DNA of 64,000 nt from Roseicella sp. DB1501 (GTDB lineage: Bacteria; Pseudomonadota; Alphaproteobacteria; Acetobacterales; Acetobacteraceae): NCBI RefSeq assembly GCF_013112485.1, contig NZ_JABFHG010000015.1, positions 55,351 through 119,350 on the forward strand, written 5' to 3'. Positions 35,176 to 44,079 of this stretch are shown piece after piece (within the stretch, counting starts at the first letter, position 1; every line of letters begins with the position of its first letter). Both the position numbers and the translations under genes were made by a program. The notes under the pieces are model-generated. The model made no database searches. It had not been told where the DNA came from and was given only the letters and a program-made list of their open reading frames with translations.

Positions 35176-35940
35176 CTCGAATAGGTCGATCAGCTTGATT
35201 AGGACACAGAACGTGGACCCCTCTGGCAGAACGATCGCGATCATGTCCTTCTTCATCCTGGCGAAATGGCTCGGGAATCTGAAGACGGTCGGGGCGGTGA
35301 TGTCGCTGAACCTGCTGGCACCCGCCGCGATCCTGACGGCCCCGTTGGAGCTTGAGAGATCCACGCACCCGTGAGCGGGCTGCAGGGTCTGCCATGAAAT
35401 GTCGATCGTCCGCTGATCGGTTTCGCTGAACTGAACCTTGATACCGATCCCGCTTCCGACCACGGGCACGCGGCGCTTGCCGGGTCCAATCACCTTCTCG
35501 ATCTCACCGTACTCGAAGGTCTCCTGCTCAACAGCGTCCCGCAGCTTCCTGTTGAAGAACTTAACGCTGATGTTGTTCTCCAGGAGTTTCCTGAAGCCTT
35601 GGGAATAGATGGTGCCGTTGGGATCAAGCACACCGACGAACACCTCGCGAACCCCGGACGCGATAATCAGGTCCGCGCATGACTCAGTCGCTTGGTTTGC
35701 TTGAAGAGCAACGCACGGCTCCAGGGTGGTGAAGACCGTCGACCCAATCCGATCGGTCATCGCCAACTTCTCGAGGGCCACCCGTTCGGCATGTTTCTTG
35801 GCAACCTCGCCGCGGAAGCCGGTCGACAGGATCAATCCGTACTTGGCGACGACGACTCCCACCTTGGGGTATTCGGTGCACTTCAGTTGCTCCTTGACTG
35901 CGAACTTCATCAGGTCCGAGTTCGAGTATTTTTTGGTCAA
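35134..35940 (-). CDS. RibD-like cytidine/deoxycytidylate deaminase fold protein in lower-GC segment
   Basis: 268 aa from a TTG start (an internal Met near residue 11 is the alternative). The zinc site reads HAERVALEKL for the HAE motif, then TTLEPC and a second Cys in ESCADLIIASGVREVFVGVLDPN. The Cys-Cys gap is 11 residues, closer to RibD-type (8) than to classical PCxxC deaminases. The C-terminal 120 residues form a separate beta-rich domain that I do not recognise. No riboflavin genes are near. Base composition is lower in GC than neighbours, suggesting transfer. Possible roles include nucleotide or nucleic-acid deamination in defence; unproven. Confidence 0.78.
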   Translation of the reverse strand: MTKKYSNSDLMKFAVKEQLKCTEYPKVGVVVAKYGLILSTGFRGEVAKKHAERVALEKLAMTDRIGSTVFTTLEPCVALQANQATESCADLIIASGVREVFVGVLDPNGTIYSQGFRKLLENNISVKFFNRKLRDAVEQETFEYGEIEKVIGPGKRRVPVVGSGIGIKVQFSETDQRTIDISWQTLQPAHGCVDLSSSNGAVRIAAGASRFSDITAPTVFRFPSHFARMKKDMIAIVLPEGSTFCVLIKLIDLFENDILLQWEVWNVQ

Positions 35941-36308
35941 CTCACGCCCCCCAGCCTTTTAAACGCGGTTCCGCATAGTGAAGGAACGGGATGATGGCAC
36001 CTTCACGGCCGAAACGTCGGCCGAAGCCGACGTTGGTCGGCAGCACGCCCGAACATGTTGTTTTCAGTCCACTTGGCTCGCCGTCGCATCTCTGCGGGCT
36101 CGATCACCATTCCCGTAAGGAACGTGGGGACGGAATGCCGTGTGTACGCGGGAAAGGGCAGCAGGAGCAGGCGACGCTTTCCCGAAACTGCCGGGTTGAG
36201 ATGGAAAACGGTAAACGGATCAGGCGCGGATGCTGCCTCGCCGCTCGCGGGAGCTATGACCGCTTTCCACCCATCTCGGACATCCGGTTGTCTATCTAAA
36301 CCGCACCG
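35941..36308. other. Intergenic region without supported gene
   Basis: About 368 bases between the deaminase start and the chloride channel stop, still of reduced GC. Short frames exist (for example one from 36055) but none has a ribosome-binding site or recognisable content. It probably contains the deaminase promoter and the right edge of the acquired segment. Confidence 0.5.
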
Positions 36309-38090
36309 TCATCCCGGCGCGATCCCGCTCTCCTCCCGCCGGCGCTTCTCCACCTCCTCGCCGTAGCGGCGCAGCAGATGCGCCTCGGTCAGCAGGCCGA
36401 GCACCCGCCGCCCCGGCCCGTCCACCACCGCCAGCGCCTCCGCCTCCGCCGCCTCGAAGATCGCCATGGCGTCGCGGGCATTGGTGCGCGGCAGCAGCAC
36501 CCGGTCGCGCAGCCGCGCCAGCGCGCCGACCGTCCCGGTCTCGGGCGGCGCCGCATGCGCCTCGGCGACCGAGGCGATGCCGGCATAGCGCCCGCCCTCG
36601 TCCAGCAGCACCACCTGCGTCGCGGCGCCGAGCGGCACCGCCTTGCGGAAGGCGGCGAGGTCCATGCTCGCCGGCACGGTGCGCGGGTCCCGCCGCATCA
36701 GCCGCCCCGCCGTCAGGTCGTTGATCCAGCCGATGTCATGCGCGCTGCGGATCGCCTCGCCGCGTAGGTGGAAGCGCCAGGTGGCGAAGGAATAGCCGAA
36801 CAGCCGGCGCACGATCAGCCCGGCCACCGCGACGGCCGCCAGCACCAGCCCGGCGACGGCGAGGCTGCCCGTGGTCTCGAGCGCGAGGAAGGTCATGGCG
36901 AGCGGCGCGCCGATCACCGCCGCCCCGAAGGCGCTCATCCCCACCAGCGACATCACCAGCGCATCCGGCCCGGGCGGCGCGATCAGCGCCATGATGCCGG
37001 CGAAGAGCTTGCCGCCGAGCGCGCCGATCAGCAGCGAGGCGAAGAACAGCCCGCCGCGGAAGCCGCTTGCCACCGAGACCATGGAGGCGAGCGACTTCAC
37101 CACGATCAGCAGCAGCAGCAGCCGCGCCGGCGTCTCGGTGATGAAGGCGAGGTGCAGCGCGCCATGCCCGGCCGAGAGGGCGACGGTCGAGACCATGGCC
37201 AGCCCGCCGACGCAGAGCCCGCCCAGCATCAGCCGCAGCGCCGCCGAGGGGATGGCGCGCGTCAGCGCCAGCTCGGTCAGCGCCACGCCGCGCATCAGCG
37301 CGATGGCGGCGAGGCCGGAGAGCGCGCCGACCAGCAGGGCCAGCGGGTAGAGCTCGGTGTCCACCACCGTCGGGGCCACGGATTCGACCGCATAGGTCCC
37401 GGCCTGCAGCAGCCGCGCCACCAGCGTCGCCGCCACCGCCGAAGCGACCACGGGAAAGAGCGAGCCGATGCTGTAGGTGCCGATCACCAGCTCGAAGGCA
37501 TAGAAGGCGCCGGTCAGCGGCGCGTCGAAGGCGGCGCCGATGGCGCCCGCCGTGCCGGCGCCGACCAGCACCCGCAGGTCGCCGCGCCGCAGCGCGACGA
37601 GCCGGCCGAGGCGCGAGGCGAGGCCGCCGCCGGCCTGGGCATAGCCCGCCTCCAGCCCCACCGAGGCGCCGACGCCGTTCGAGAGGATGGTCTGCGCCCC
37701 GACCACCGCGGCATCCGAGAGGCTCATCCGCCCGCCATGCAGCGCATTCGCCTCGATCGGGTCGACCGGCGACTTCGGCCGCCAGCGCCGCAGCAGCCGG
37801 TTCATGCCATAGAGGGCGAGGCCGCCCAGCGCCGGCACCAGCAGCAGCCGCCAGGAGGGGATGAAGGCGGTGGCGGAAAGCCGCATCTGCGGCGCGATGC
37901 CGAAGAGGAGCAGGTGCAGCGCCCCCGCCATCGCCCCCATGGCCCAGGCCAGCACCCCGACCAGGGCGCCGGTGACGGTGGCGAGGAGGACGATCGCCAC
38001 CTCGCTGGTGCGGACGAGGCTGCGCAGCCGGACCGCCCGGCGAGCCCGGTGGCGCAGCAGGCGGACATGGCGGCGGGCGAGGACATGCAT
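36309..38090 (-). CDS. CLC-type chloride channel/antiporter with C-terminal CBS domains
   Basis: 593 aa with about ten to twelve membrane helices. The selectivity-filter regions are recognisable but divergent: GVGASVGLEAGYAQ stands where classical CLCs have GREGP, retaining the gating Glu, and GFRGGLFFASLLIGALGG is the second conserved loop. Residues about 470-593 form two CBS modules (TAGRLMRRDPRTVPASM and ARDAMAIFEAAEAEALAVVD), which usually sense nucleotides. It acts in the inner membrane as a Cl-/H+ exchanger or channel. Confidence 0.88.
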   Translation of the reverse strand: MHVLARRHVRLLRHRARRAVRLRSLVRTSEVAIVLLATVTGALVGVLAWAMGAMAGALHLLLFGIAPQMRLSATAFIPSWRLLLVPALGGLALYGMNRLLRRWRPKSPVDPIEANALHGGRMSLSDAAVVGAQTILSNGVGASVGLEAGYAQAGGGLASRLGRLVALRRGDLRVLVGAGTAGAIGAAFDAPLTGAFYAFELVIGTYSIGSLFPVVASAVAATLVARLLQAGTYAVESVAPTVVDTELYPLALLVGALSGLAAIALMRGVALTELALTRAIPSAALRLMLGGLCVGGLAMVSTVALSAGHGALHLAFITETPARLLLLLIVVKSLASMVSVASGFRGGLFFASLLIGALGGKLFAGIMALIAPPGPDALVMSLVGMSAFGAAVIGAPLAMTFLALETTGSLAVAGLVLAAVAVAGLIVRRLFGYSFATWRFHLRGEAIRSAHDIGWINDLTAGRLMRRDPRTVPASMDLAAFRKAVPLGAATQVVLLDEGGRYAGIASVAEAHAAPPETGTVGALARLRDRVLLPRTNARDAMAIFEAAEAEALAVVDGPGRRVLGLLTEAHLLRRYGEEVEKRRREESGIAPG

Positions 38091-38164
38091 GGGCGATGGC
38101 CGCTTCTCGCAGGCGCGGGGCGCGGCGGCGAGTGGGACTGCGCCGCGCCGCCGCGCCGTGCCCG

Positions 38165-39166
38165 CTATTCGGCGCGGATGTTGTTCGCCCGCACCACCTC
38201 GCCCCAGCGGGCATGGTCGCGGCGCATGATCTCGCCGAGCTGCTCCGCCGTGCCGCCGCCCGGCTCGTCGCCGCGGCTGACGATGTTCTGCCGGATCGCG
38301 GCATCGGCGCAGGCCTGGTTCACCGCGGCATTGGCGCGCTGCACGATCTCGGGCGGCGTGCCCTTCGGCGCGAAGAGGCCGATCCAGGCGAGCACCACGA
38401 AATCCGCCACCCCCTGCTCGGCCGCGGTCGGGATGTCCTTGAAGGCCGGGATCCGCTCCGGCGTCGTCACCATCAGCGCCTTGAGCTGCTTCGCCTCGAT
38501 GAAGGGCGCCACCACGCTGGCCGCGTCGCACATGATCTGGAAGCGGCCGGCGATGAAGTCCTGCATGGCCGGGCCGCTGCCGCGATAGGGGACATGCGTC
38601 ATTTCCGGCCCGCCGATGCGGCTCCTGAACAGCTCCATCGCCACATGCGAGAGGCTGCCCGAGCTGGCCGAGCCGTAATCGACATCGCCCTTCTTCCCCT
38701 TCGCCCAGGCGGCGAACTCCGCCACCGTCGTCGCCGGGACCGAGGGATGCAGGCAGAAGATCAGCCCGCTCTGCAGCATCATGCCGATCGGCACCAGCTC
38801 CATCGGGTTGATCTTCATGGACGGCATGCTGTGCGGGTTGATCACCAGCGGGTTGGCATTGCCGACCAGCAGCGTGTAGCCGTCCGGCTTCGCCCGCAGC
38901 ACCGTCTCGGTGCCGAGATTGCCGCCGGCGCCGCCGCGGTTGTCGATCACCACCGGCTGGCCGAGCGCCTGCTGCAGCCCGTTCTGCAGCACCCGCGCGG
39001 CGAAATCGGTCTGCCCGCCGGGCGGGAAGCCGACGACCAGCGTGATCGGCCGGTTCGGCCAGGGCGCCTGGCCGAGGGCGGGGGTGGCCAAGGGAGAAGC
39101 CAGCCCGGCGGTGCCGAGGGCCAGGGCGGCGCGGCGCGTCAGCGCGAGGCGGGACGTGAAGGACAT
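38165..39166 (-). CDS. Bug-type tripartite tricarboxylate transporter substrate-binding protein
   Basis: 333 aa, GGGAGG upstream. The signal peptide ends TPALGQA, followed by PWPNRPITLVVGFPPGGQTD, DNRGGAGGNLGTE and KPDGYTLLVGNANPLVINP, all Bug hallmarks. No permease is adjacent. The gene lies 75 bases upstream of the chloride channel gene on the same strand, though a functional link is doubtful. Ligand unknown. Confidence 0.92.
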   Translation of the reverse strand: MSFTSRLALTRRAALALGTAGLASPLATPALGQAPWPNRPITLVVGFPPGGQTDFAARVLQNGLQQALGQPVVIDNRGGAGGNLGTETVLRAKPDGYTLLVGNANPLVINPHSMPSMKINPMELVPIGMMLQSGLIFCLHPSVPATTVAEFAAWAKGKKGDVDYGSASSGSLSHVAMELFRSRIGGPEMTHVPYRGSGPAMQDFIAGRFQIMCDAASVVAPFIEAKQLKALMVTTPERIPAFKDIPTAAEQGVADFVVLAWIGLFAPKGTPPEIVQRANAAVNQACADAAIRQNIVSRGDEPGGGTAEQLGEIMRRDHARWGEVVRANNIRAE

Positions 39167-39300
39167 GCGTGGTACCTCCCGGGAAGACGGCCGGATCCCG
39201 GACAATGGGCGGCCGCCGATAGCAGACGGGGGACAGCCCCGGCAGTCGCAAGCGCGGCCGTTCCGCATAAGTTGCGAAACGGCGGCCCGGGCCGCCGCGG

Positions 39301-39741
39301 TCAGGCGCGGATCAGCAGGACGCCGAGGAGGAGGCAGAGCGCCCCGGCCAGCCGCAGCGGCGTCGCCGGGTGCTGCGCCAGGCCGAAGGCGCCCAGATGG
39401 TCGAAGGCGAGCGAGGCGAGCATCTGCCCGACCACGATCAGCGCCAGCACGGTCGCGGCGCCGAGGCGCGGCACCGCCAGGATCGCCGTGGCGATGAAGA
39501 GGGCGCCGAAGATCCCCCCGGCCCAGGAGAGCCAGGAGGTGCGCCCGATCATCGCCGCCGAGAGCGGCGGCCCGCCGCTGAGCAGGACGGCGAGGAGCAT
39601 GGCGAGCAGGCCGACGGCGTAGCTGGCGAAGCCCGCCCACCAGGGCGAGCCGAGCTCGCCGCGCAGCTTCGCGTTCAGCACCTGCTGGAACGCGACGCTC
39701 ATGCCGGCGCCGATCACGGCGAGGGAGAGAAGCGCGTTCAC
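39301..39741 (-). CDS. DMT-superfamily YdcZ-like membrane protein
   Basis: 146 aa with about five hydrophobic helices and the DUF606/YdcZ features GAGMSVAFQQVLNAKLRGELGSPWWAGFASY, WLSWAGGIFGALFIATAI and LGAATVLALIVVGQM. These half-size drug/metabolite transporter relatives usually act as homo- or heterodimers. It shares strand with the AraC regulator upstream by an 85-base gap, so they may be cotranscribed. Confidence 0.85.
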   Translation of the reverse strand: MNALLSLAVIGAGMSVAFQQVLNAKLRGELGSPWWAGFASYAVGLLAMLLAVLLSGGPPLSAAMIGRTSWLSWAGGIFGALFIATAILAVPRLGAATVLALIVVGQMLASLAFDHLGAFGLAQHPATPLRLAGALCLLLGVLLIRA

Positions 39742-39826
39742 GACGGGTCCCCACCTGGCATCATCCCATGGCCTCCGTGCCGGGCGCCGCAGCCTCGCGG
39801 CGCCGTGGCGGGATCCTGCCGCCGGC

Positions 39827-40576
39827 TCACCACCCGGTCTGGAACGGCTGTGACGGCGGCTCGCCGGCGCGGTAGCGGCCGGGCGTGACGCCGAAGACGC
39901 GGCGGAAGCAGCGCCCGAGATGGCTCTGGTCGGCGAAGCCGGCCTCGGCCGCCGCCGCGGCGATGCCCTCCCCGGCGCGGAGCAGCCTCCGGGCCAGGTT
40001 CAGGCGTTGCATGAGCCAGAAGGCGTGCGGCGGCATGCCGTGCCGCCGCGCGAAGCGGCGCGTGAAGCCCTCCCGGCTCATCCCCGCCTGCGCGGCGACC
40101 CGACGGACGGGGCCGGCCGGCGGCGGGGCGGGACCGCCGGGAGGCGCGGCAGCGGCGCGCCTGCACGCCGCCGCCTCCAGGCCCGCCGACGGCGGGACCG
40201 CGCCCCGCGGCCAGCCGCCGGCCGCGAGGCAGCCGTCCAGCGCGGCCGCGGCGTCGCTGCCGGCCGGCAGATAGGCGTTGAGGCAGAGGACGCCCTCCGG
40301 CTCGGCGAGGGAGCGGTGCGGCACCCCCGCCGGGATGAGCGCGCCCTGGCCGGCGGCCAGGACGACCATCCGCCCGCCCAGGACGAAGCGGCGCCGGCCG
40401 GCGAGCACGACGGTGAGCTGGTCCTCGGCGTGGAAATGCGGCGGCAGCCCGACCTCCCGCCCCTGCAGCGTGCCGAGCTCGACGAGTGCCGCCGCCGGCC
40501 GCCAGTAGCGCCACTGCCCCGCGGCGGGTGATGCCTCGTCCAGGGCGGTCATCGGCGGCGGGGCAAGCTCTGTCAT
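39827..40576 (-). CDS. AraC-family transcriptional regulator
   Basis: 249 aa from the ATG giving MTELAPPPM. The cupin sensor region (LPPHFHAEDQLTVVLAGRRRFVLGG, LIPAGVPHRSL) is followed by two helix-turn-helix motifs (VAAQAGMSREGFTRRFARRHGMPPHAFWL and AAAAEAGFADQSHLGRCFRRVFGVTPGRYR). A proline/alanine-rich linker separates the domains. It diverges from a Bug receptor gene at 40729 and precedes a DMT exporter gene, either of which could be its target. Confidence 0.9.
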   Translation of the reverse strand: MTELAPPPMTALDEASPAAGQWRYWRPAAALVELGTLQGREVGLPPHFHAEDQLTVVLAGRRRFVLGGRMVVLAAGQGALIPAGVPHRSLAEPEGVLCLNAYLPAGSDAAAALDGCLAAGGWPRGAVPPSAGLEAAACRRAAAAPPGGPAPPPAGPVRRVAAQAGMSREGFTRRFARRHGMPPHAFWLMQRLNLARRLLRAGEGIAAAAAEAGFADQSHLGRCFRRVFGVTPGRYRAGEPPSQPFQTGW

Positions 40577-40633
40577 GGCGGCGGGACCATGCCATCCCCC
40601 GGGCGCCGCCGTCATCCGGCATCGGCCAGGGGA

Positions 40634-40659
40634 CGGCCAAGGGGGGCGGCCAAGGGGGG
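40634..40659. repeat. Tandem 13-base repeat in a divergent promoter region
   Basis: Two exact copies of CGGCCAAGGGGGG (40634-40646, 40647-40659), preceded by an imperfect CGGCCAGGGGA. It lies between the AraC regulator start (40576) and the Bug gene start (40729), so it could be an operator or a phase-variable spacer. Confidence 0.7.
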
Positions 40660-40728
40660 CGCCATGGCCTGCGGCGCCAGGGCGCGGCAGGATCGGCGCG
40701 AGACGCCCAGCTTCCGGGAGGAACGACC

Positions 40729-41685
40729 ATGCCCATCGCCCGCCGCGCGGCCCTTGCCGCGCCCGCCTTGCTGCTCGCCCGCCGCGCCCTGGCCCAGGGG
40801 GGAGGCTTCCCCAACCGCCCGGTGCGCATCGTCGTGCCCTATACGCCGGGCGGCGTCTCCGACATCACCGCGCGGATCATGGCCGAGCCGCTGGCCGCGC
40901 TCTGGGGCCAGCCGGTGCCGGTCGAGAACCGGCCGGGCGCGGATGGCGTGATCGGCACGGAAGCCGTCGCCCGCAGCGCGCCGGACGGCCACACGCTCGG
41001 CCTCGTCTCGGTCGGGCATCCGGTGAATGCCGCCTATTACAAGCTGCCCTACGACACGCTGCGCGACTTCAGCTTCGTCACCCAGACCACCTCGACGCCG
41101 CTGGTCGTCTGCGCCGGCAAGGGCTTCGCGCCGAACACCATCGCCGAGCTGATCGCCCATGCGAAGAAGAATCCCGGCGTCACCTTCGCCGGCACCGGCG
41201 GGGTGGTGCGGCTCGCCCCGGTGCTGTTCGGCCAGCAGACCGGCACCGAGCTCAGCTACGTGCCCTATCGCGGCAGCACCCAGGCGCATCCCGACCTGAT
41301 GGCCGGGCGCGTCGACATCATGTTCGACACCGTTCCCGCGGCGCTGCCGCACATCACCTCCGGCGCCTTCAAGGCGCTGGCGACGACCGGCGCGAAGCGG
41401 GCTCCGCAGCTTCCCGAGGTGCCGACGGTGGGCGAGACGCTGCGGGGCTTCGAGGCCTCGACCTGGGGCATGGTGATCGCCCCGGCCGGGCTGCCGGCGC
41501 CGGTGCTGGCGAAGCTGAACGCCGATTGCGTCGCGGCGCTGAAGCGGCCCGAGGTGGTGGAGAAGCACCGCACGCTCGGCGCCGAGGTGGTGACCTCGAC
41601 GCCGGAGGAGATCCGCGCCTTCACCGAGGCGGAGATGCGCAAATGGGGCGAGGCGGCGCGCAAGGCGGGGATCGAGCCGCAATAG
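40729..41685 (+). CDS. Bug-type tripartite tricarboxylate transporter substrate-binding protein
   Basis: 318 aa with GGGAGGAAC upstream. A short signal peptide with ARRALAQGG is followed by FPNRPVRIVVPYTPGGVSDITAR, ENRPGADGVIGTEAVA and FAGTGGVVRLAPVLF. It is divergent from an AraC regulator that may control it. No permease is adjacent. A family 1 repeat begins 3 bases after the stop. Confidence 0.93.
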   Translation: MPIARRAALAAPALLLARRALAQGGGFPNRPVRIVVPYTPGGVSDITARIMAEPLAALWGQPVPVENRPGADGVIGTEAVARSAPDGHTLGLVSVGHPVNAAYYKLPYDTLRDFSFVTQTTSTPLVVCAGKGFAPNTIAELIAHAKKNPGVTFAGTGGVVRLAPVLFGQQTGTELSYVPYRGSTQAHPDLMAGRVDIMFDTVPAALPHITSGAFKALATTGAKRAPQLPEVPTVGETLRGFEASTWGMVIAPAGLPAPVLAKLNADCVAALKRPEVVEKHRTLGAEVVTSTPEEIRAFTEAEMRKWGEAARKAGIEPQ

Positions 41686-41688
41686 GTA

Positions 41689-41798
41689 ATCCCCACGATG
41701 TCGCTGCGCGTCTTCGCGGGGGTCCCGTGATTCGCCTCGGGCCCGAGAGGCGTCACAGCCTGCCGCGGCGAAGCCGCGGCAGGGCAACGGGAGGCGAC
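41689..41798 (+). repeat. Family 1 two-hairpin repeat, copy E
   Basis: ATCCCCACGATGTCGCTGCG with closing arm CTTCGCGGGG, central GATTCGCCTCGGGCC, then hairpin CCTGCCGCGGC-GAA-GCCGCGGCAGG and GCAACGGGAGGCGAC. It follows the Bug gene stop codon in gene orientation. Confidence 0.88.
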
Positions 41799-41896
41799 GG
41801 GATGGCCGCGCGCGGTCGGGGTCCGGGAGGCGTCGGCGCTTGACGGGGCTGGGCGGTGCGGCCGAGGCTCGCGGCACCAACAGGGAGGAAAGGCCG

Positions 41897-43045
41897 ATGC
41901 GCCATGTGTATCGCGGCCCGGCGGCCGCCGGATGGCTGCTCGGCCTGCTGCTGCTCGCGGCGCCGCCCGCCGCGGCGCAGGCGCCGACCGGCACGCCGCC
42001 CGCCGCGCCGGTCTACCAGGTCGATCCCGTCTGGCCGAAGCCGCTACCGAACCGCTGGGGCATCGGCCAGGCGGCCGGCGTCGCCGTCGATGCGCGCGAC
42101 CATGTCTGGGTGATCCACCGCCCCCGCACCATGACGAAGGACGAGGCCGGCGCGGCGCAGGAGCCGCCGCTCAGCGAATGCTGCGTCCCCGCCCCCTCGG
42201 TGATCGAGTTCGACCCGGACGGCAATGTCGTGCAGGCCTGGGGCGGGCCGGGCCACCATCCAAGCTGGCCGGAGAACGAGCACGGCATCCATGTCGACCA
42301 CAAGGACAATGTCTGGATCGCCGGCAACGGGCCGAACGACCATGTGCTGCTGAAATTCACCCGCGACGGCCGCTTCCTGCTGCAGATCGGCAAGACGGGC
42401 GAGACCGGCGGCAGCAACGACACCGAGCGGCTCGGCCGGCCGGCGGATGTCGAGGTCGATCCCGCGACCAACGAGATCTATGTCGCCGATGGCTACGGCA
42501 ATCGCCGCGTCATCGTCTTCGATGCCGAGACCGGCGCCTACAAGCGCCACTGGGGCGCCTATGGCGAGCGGCCGCCACCGGATGAGGCGCTGCCGCCCTA
42601 TCGCCCGGGCGAGGCGGCGAGCAGCCCGGCGCGCTTCTTCCGCAACCCGGTGCATTGCGTGCGGCTGGCGCAGGACGGCCTGCTCTATGTCTGCGACCGC
42701 GCCAATGACCGCATCCAGGTCTTCCAGAAGGATGGCCGCTTCGTGCGGGAGTTCGTGGTGGCGCCGGCGACGCTCGGCAGCGGCTCGGTCTGGGACATGG
42801 ACTTCCTGCCCGACCCGGCGCAATCCGTGCTGCTGGCCGCCGACGGCTCGAACAATGTCGTGCACCTGCTGGCGCGCGGCGACGGCGCGGCGCTCGGCCG
42901 CTTCGGGCGCAACGGCCGCAATGCCGGCGACTTCCACTGGGTGCACAACATGGCCGTCGACAGCCGCGGCAATGTCTTCACCACCGAGGTGGATACCGGC
43001 AAGCGGGCGCAGCGCTTCCGCCTGGTCTCGCAACTCCCGCGCTGA
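41897..43045 (+). CDS. Secreted NHL-repeat (beta-propeller) protein
   Basis: 382 aa, GGGAGGAAAGG upstream of the ATG. The signal peptide (GWLLGLLLLAAPPAAAQA) precedes six or so NHL-like blades. Examples are GVAVDARDHVWVIHRP, EHGIHVDHKDNVWIAGNG, DVEVDPATNEIYVADGYGN, CVRLAQDGLLYVCDRANDRIQVF and MAVDSRGNVFTTEV. It resembles periplasmic 6-bladed propellers related to peptidyl-alpha-hydroxyglycine lyases or SMP-30, but no catalytic residues can be assigned. A short repeat copy follows the stop. Confidence 0.85.
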   Translation: MRHVYRGPAAAGWLLGLLLLAAPPAAAQAPTGTPPAAPVYQVDPVWPKPLPNRWGIGQAAGVAVDARDHVWVIHRPRTMTKDEAGAAQEPPLSECCVPAPSVIEFDPDGNVVQAWGGPGHHPSWPENEHGIHVDHKDNVWIAGNGPNDHVLLKFTRDGRFLLQIGKTGETGGSNDTERLGRPADVEVDPATNEIYVADGYGNRRVIVFDAETGAYKRHWGAYGERPPPDEALPPYRPGEAASSPARFFRNPVHCVRLAQDGLLYVCDRANDRIQVFQKDGRFVREFVVAPATLGSGSVWDMDFLPDPAQSVLLAADGSNNVVHLLARGDGAALGRFGRNGRNAGDFHWVHNMAVDSRGNVFTTEVDTGKRAQRFRLVSQLPR

Positions 43046-43048
43046 GGT

Positions 43049-43114
43049 GTTCCCCGCGATGCGCCCTGCGTCCAAGGCGCGTCGCAGCCTGCCGCGGCGC
43101 AGCCGCGGCAGGGC
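43049..43114 (+). repeat. Family 1 two-hairpin repeat, copy F (short)
   Basis: A 66-base version: TTCCCCGCGATGCGCC then directly GTCGCAGCCTGCC, with hairpin GCCGCGGC-GCA-GCCGCGGC, ending CAGGGCCAC instead of GCAACGGG. The middle of the element is deleted. It fills the gap between the convergent NHL and panE genes. Confidence 0.78.
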
Positions 43115-43117
43115 CAC

Positions 43118-44056
43118 TCAGCCGGCCGCCGCCTCGCGCCGGCGCCGCGCCTCGTAGGTGCCGAGATGGAGCCGGGCAAGGGCCAGCAGCGGCACCGGCA
43201 CGCCGAGCTGCCCGGCGCGGGCGATCATGTCGCCGAGCACATGCTCGCCCTCGGCCGGGCTGCCGCGCTCGACATCGCGCAGCATCGAGGCGGTGAGCAG
43301 CGAGCCGGGCTTGCCGAGGAAGCTGGTCGCCGCCTCGACCATCGGCGGGCGCAGCGCATGCCCCGCCGCGGCGGCGACGGCGCTGCACTCGGCGAAGATC
43401 CCACGCAGGAACGCCTCGCCCCCCGGCGCCGCCAGGATGTCGCCGACCGTCCCGCGCATCAGGCAGGTGGCGCCGGCCAGGCTGGCGAGACCGGCCCATT
43501 TCTCCCACATCTCCTGCAGGATCGCCTCGCTCGCCCGCGGGCGGAAATTGGCGCCCGCGAAGGCCGCCTCGATCGCCCGCACCCGATCCGAGAGCCCGCC
43601 CGCGACCTCGCCGAAGATGAGCTGGTGGTCGGGGCTCATGCGGTGGATCACCTGCCCCTCCGGCCCGAGCGTCGCCGGGATCTGCGCGACGCCACCGAGC
43701 ACGCGCGCCGCGCCGAAGCGGGCGCCGAGCAGGTCGAGATGCCGCATGCCGTTCAGCACCGGCAGGATGGTGGTGCCGGGGCCGACCGCCGGCGCCATGT
43801 CGGCCATCGCCGCCTCGAGCGCCGGCGCCTTCACCGCCAGCAGCACCAGGTCGTAGGGGCCTTCCAGCCCGCTCGCCTGCACCGTGCGCGGCCGCAGGCT
43901 GGCATTGCCGTGCAGGCTGTCGAGCACCAACCCGTGGCGGGCGAGCTGCTCGGCGCGGCGCGGCCGGACGAGGAAGGTGACGTCGCGCCCCGCCTCCAGC
44001 AGCCGCCCGCCGAAATAGCCGCCGAGCGCGCCCGCGCCGATGACGAGGATCCGCAT
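43118..44056 (-). CDS. 2-dehydropantoate 2-reductase family protein
   Basis: 312 aa. The NADP loop ILVIGAGALGGYFGGRLLEAG is at residues 3-23. KAPALEAAM holds the catalytic-region Lys, PVLNGMRHLDLL follows, and the helical C-terminal domain contains EMWEKWAGLASLAGATCLMRG. The ApbA/PanE family reduces ketopantoate in pantothenate synthesis, but many paralogues act on other 2-oxo acids, so the gene symbol is withheld. Last gene of a minus-strand run with rhodanese, MAPEG and YbaK genes. Confidence 0.88.
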   Translation of the reverse strand: MRILVIGAGALGGYFGGRLLEAGRDVTFLVRPRRAEQLARHGLVLDSLHGNASLRPRTVQASGLEGPYDLVLLAVKAPALEAAMADMAPAVGPGTTILPVLNGMRHLDLLGARFGAARVLGGVAQIPATLGPEGQVIHRMSPDHQLIFGEVAGGLSDRVRAIEAAFAGANFRPRASEAILQEMWEKWAGLASLAGATCLMRGTVGDILAAPGGEAFLRGIFAECSAVAAAAGHALRPPMVEAATSFLGKPGSLLTASMLRDVERGSPAEGEHVLGDMIARAGQLGVPVPLLALARLHLGTYEARRRREAAAG

Positions 44057-44079
44057 GCCGCCTCTCCTTCCCCGCCGGC

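Noticed and set aside
36055..36366. Possible small protein starting MLFSVHLARRR
   Set aside because: No ribosome-binding site, low-complexity basic content and overlap with the end of the chloride channel gene.
36708..37800. Loss of the CLC gating glutamate
   Set aside because: The motif differs from GREGP but the Glu is kept in GLEAGYA, so the channel is divergent rather than defective.
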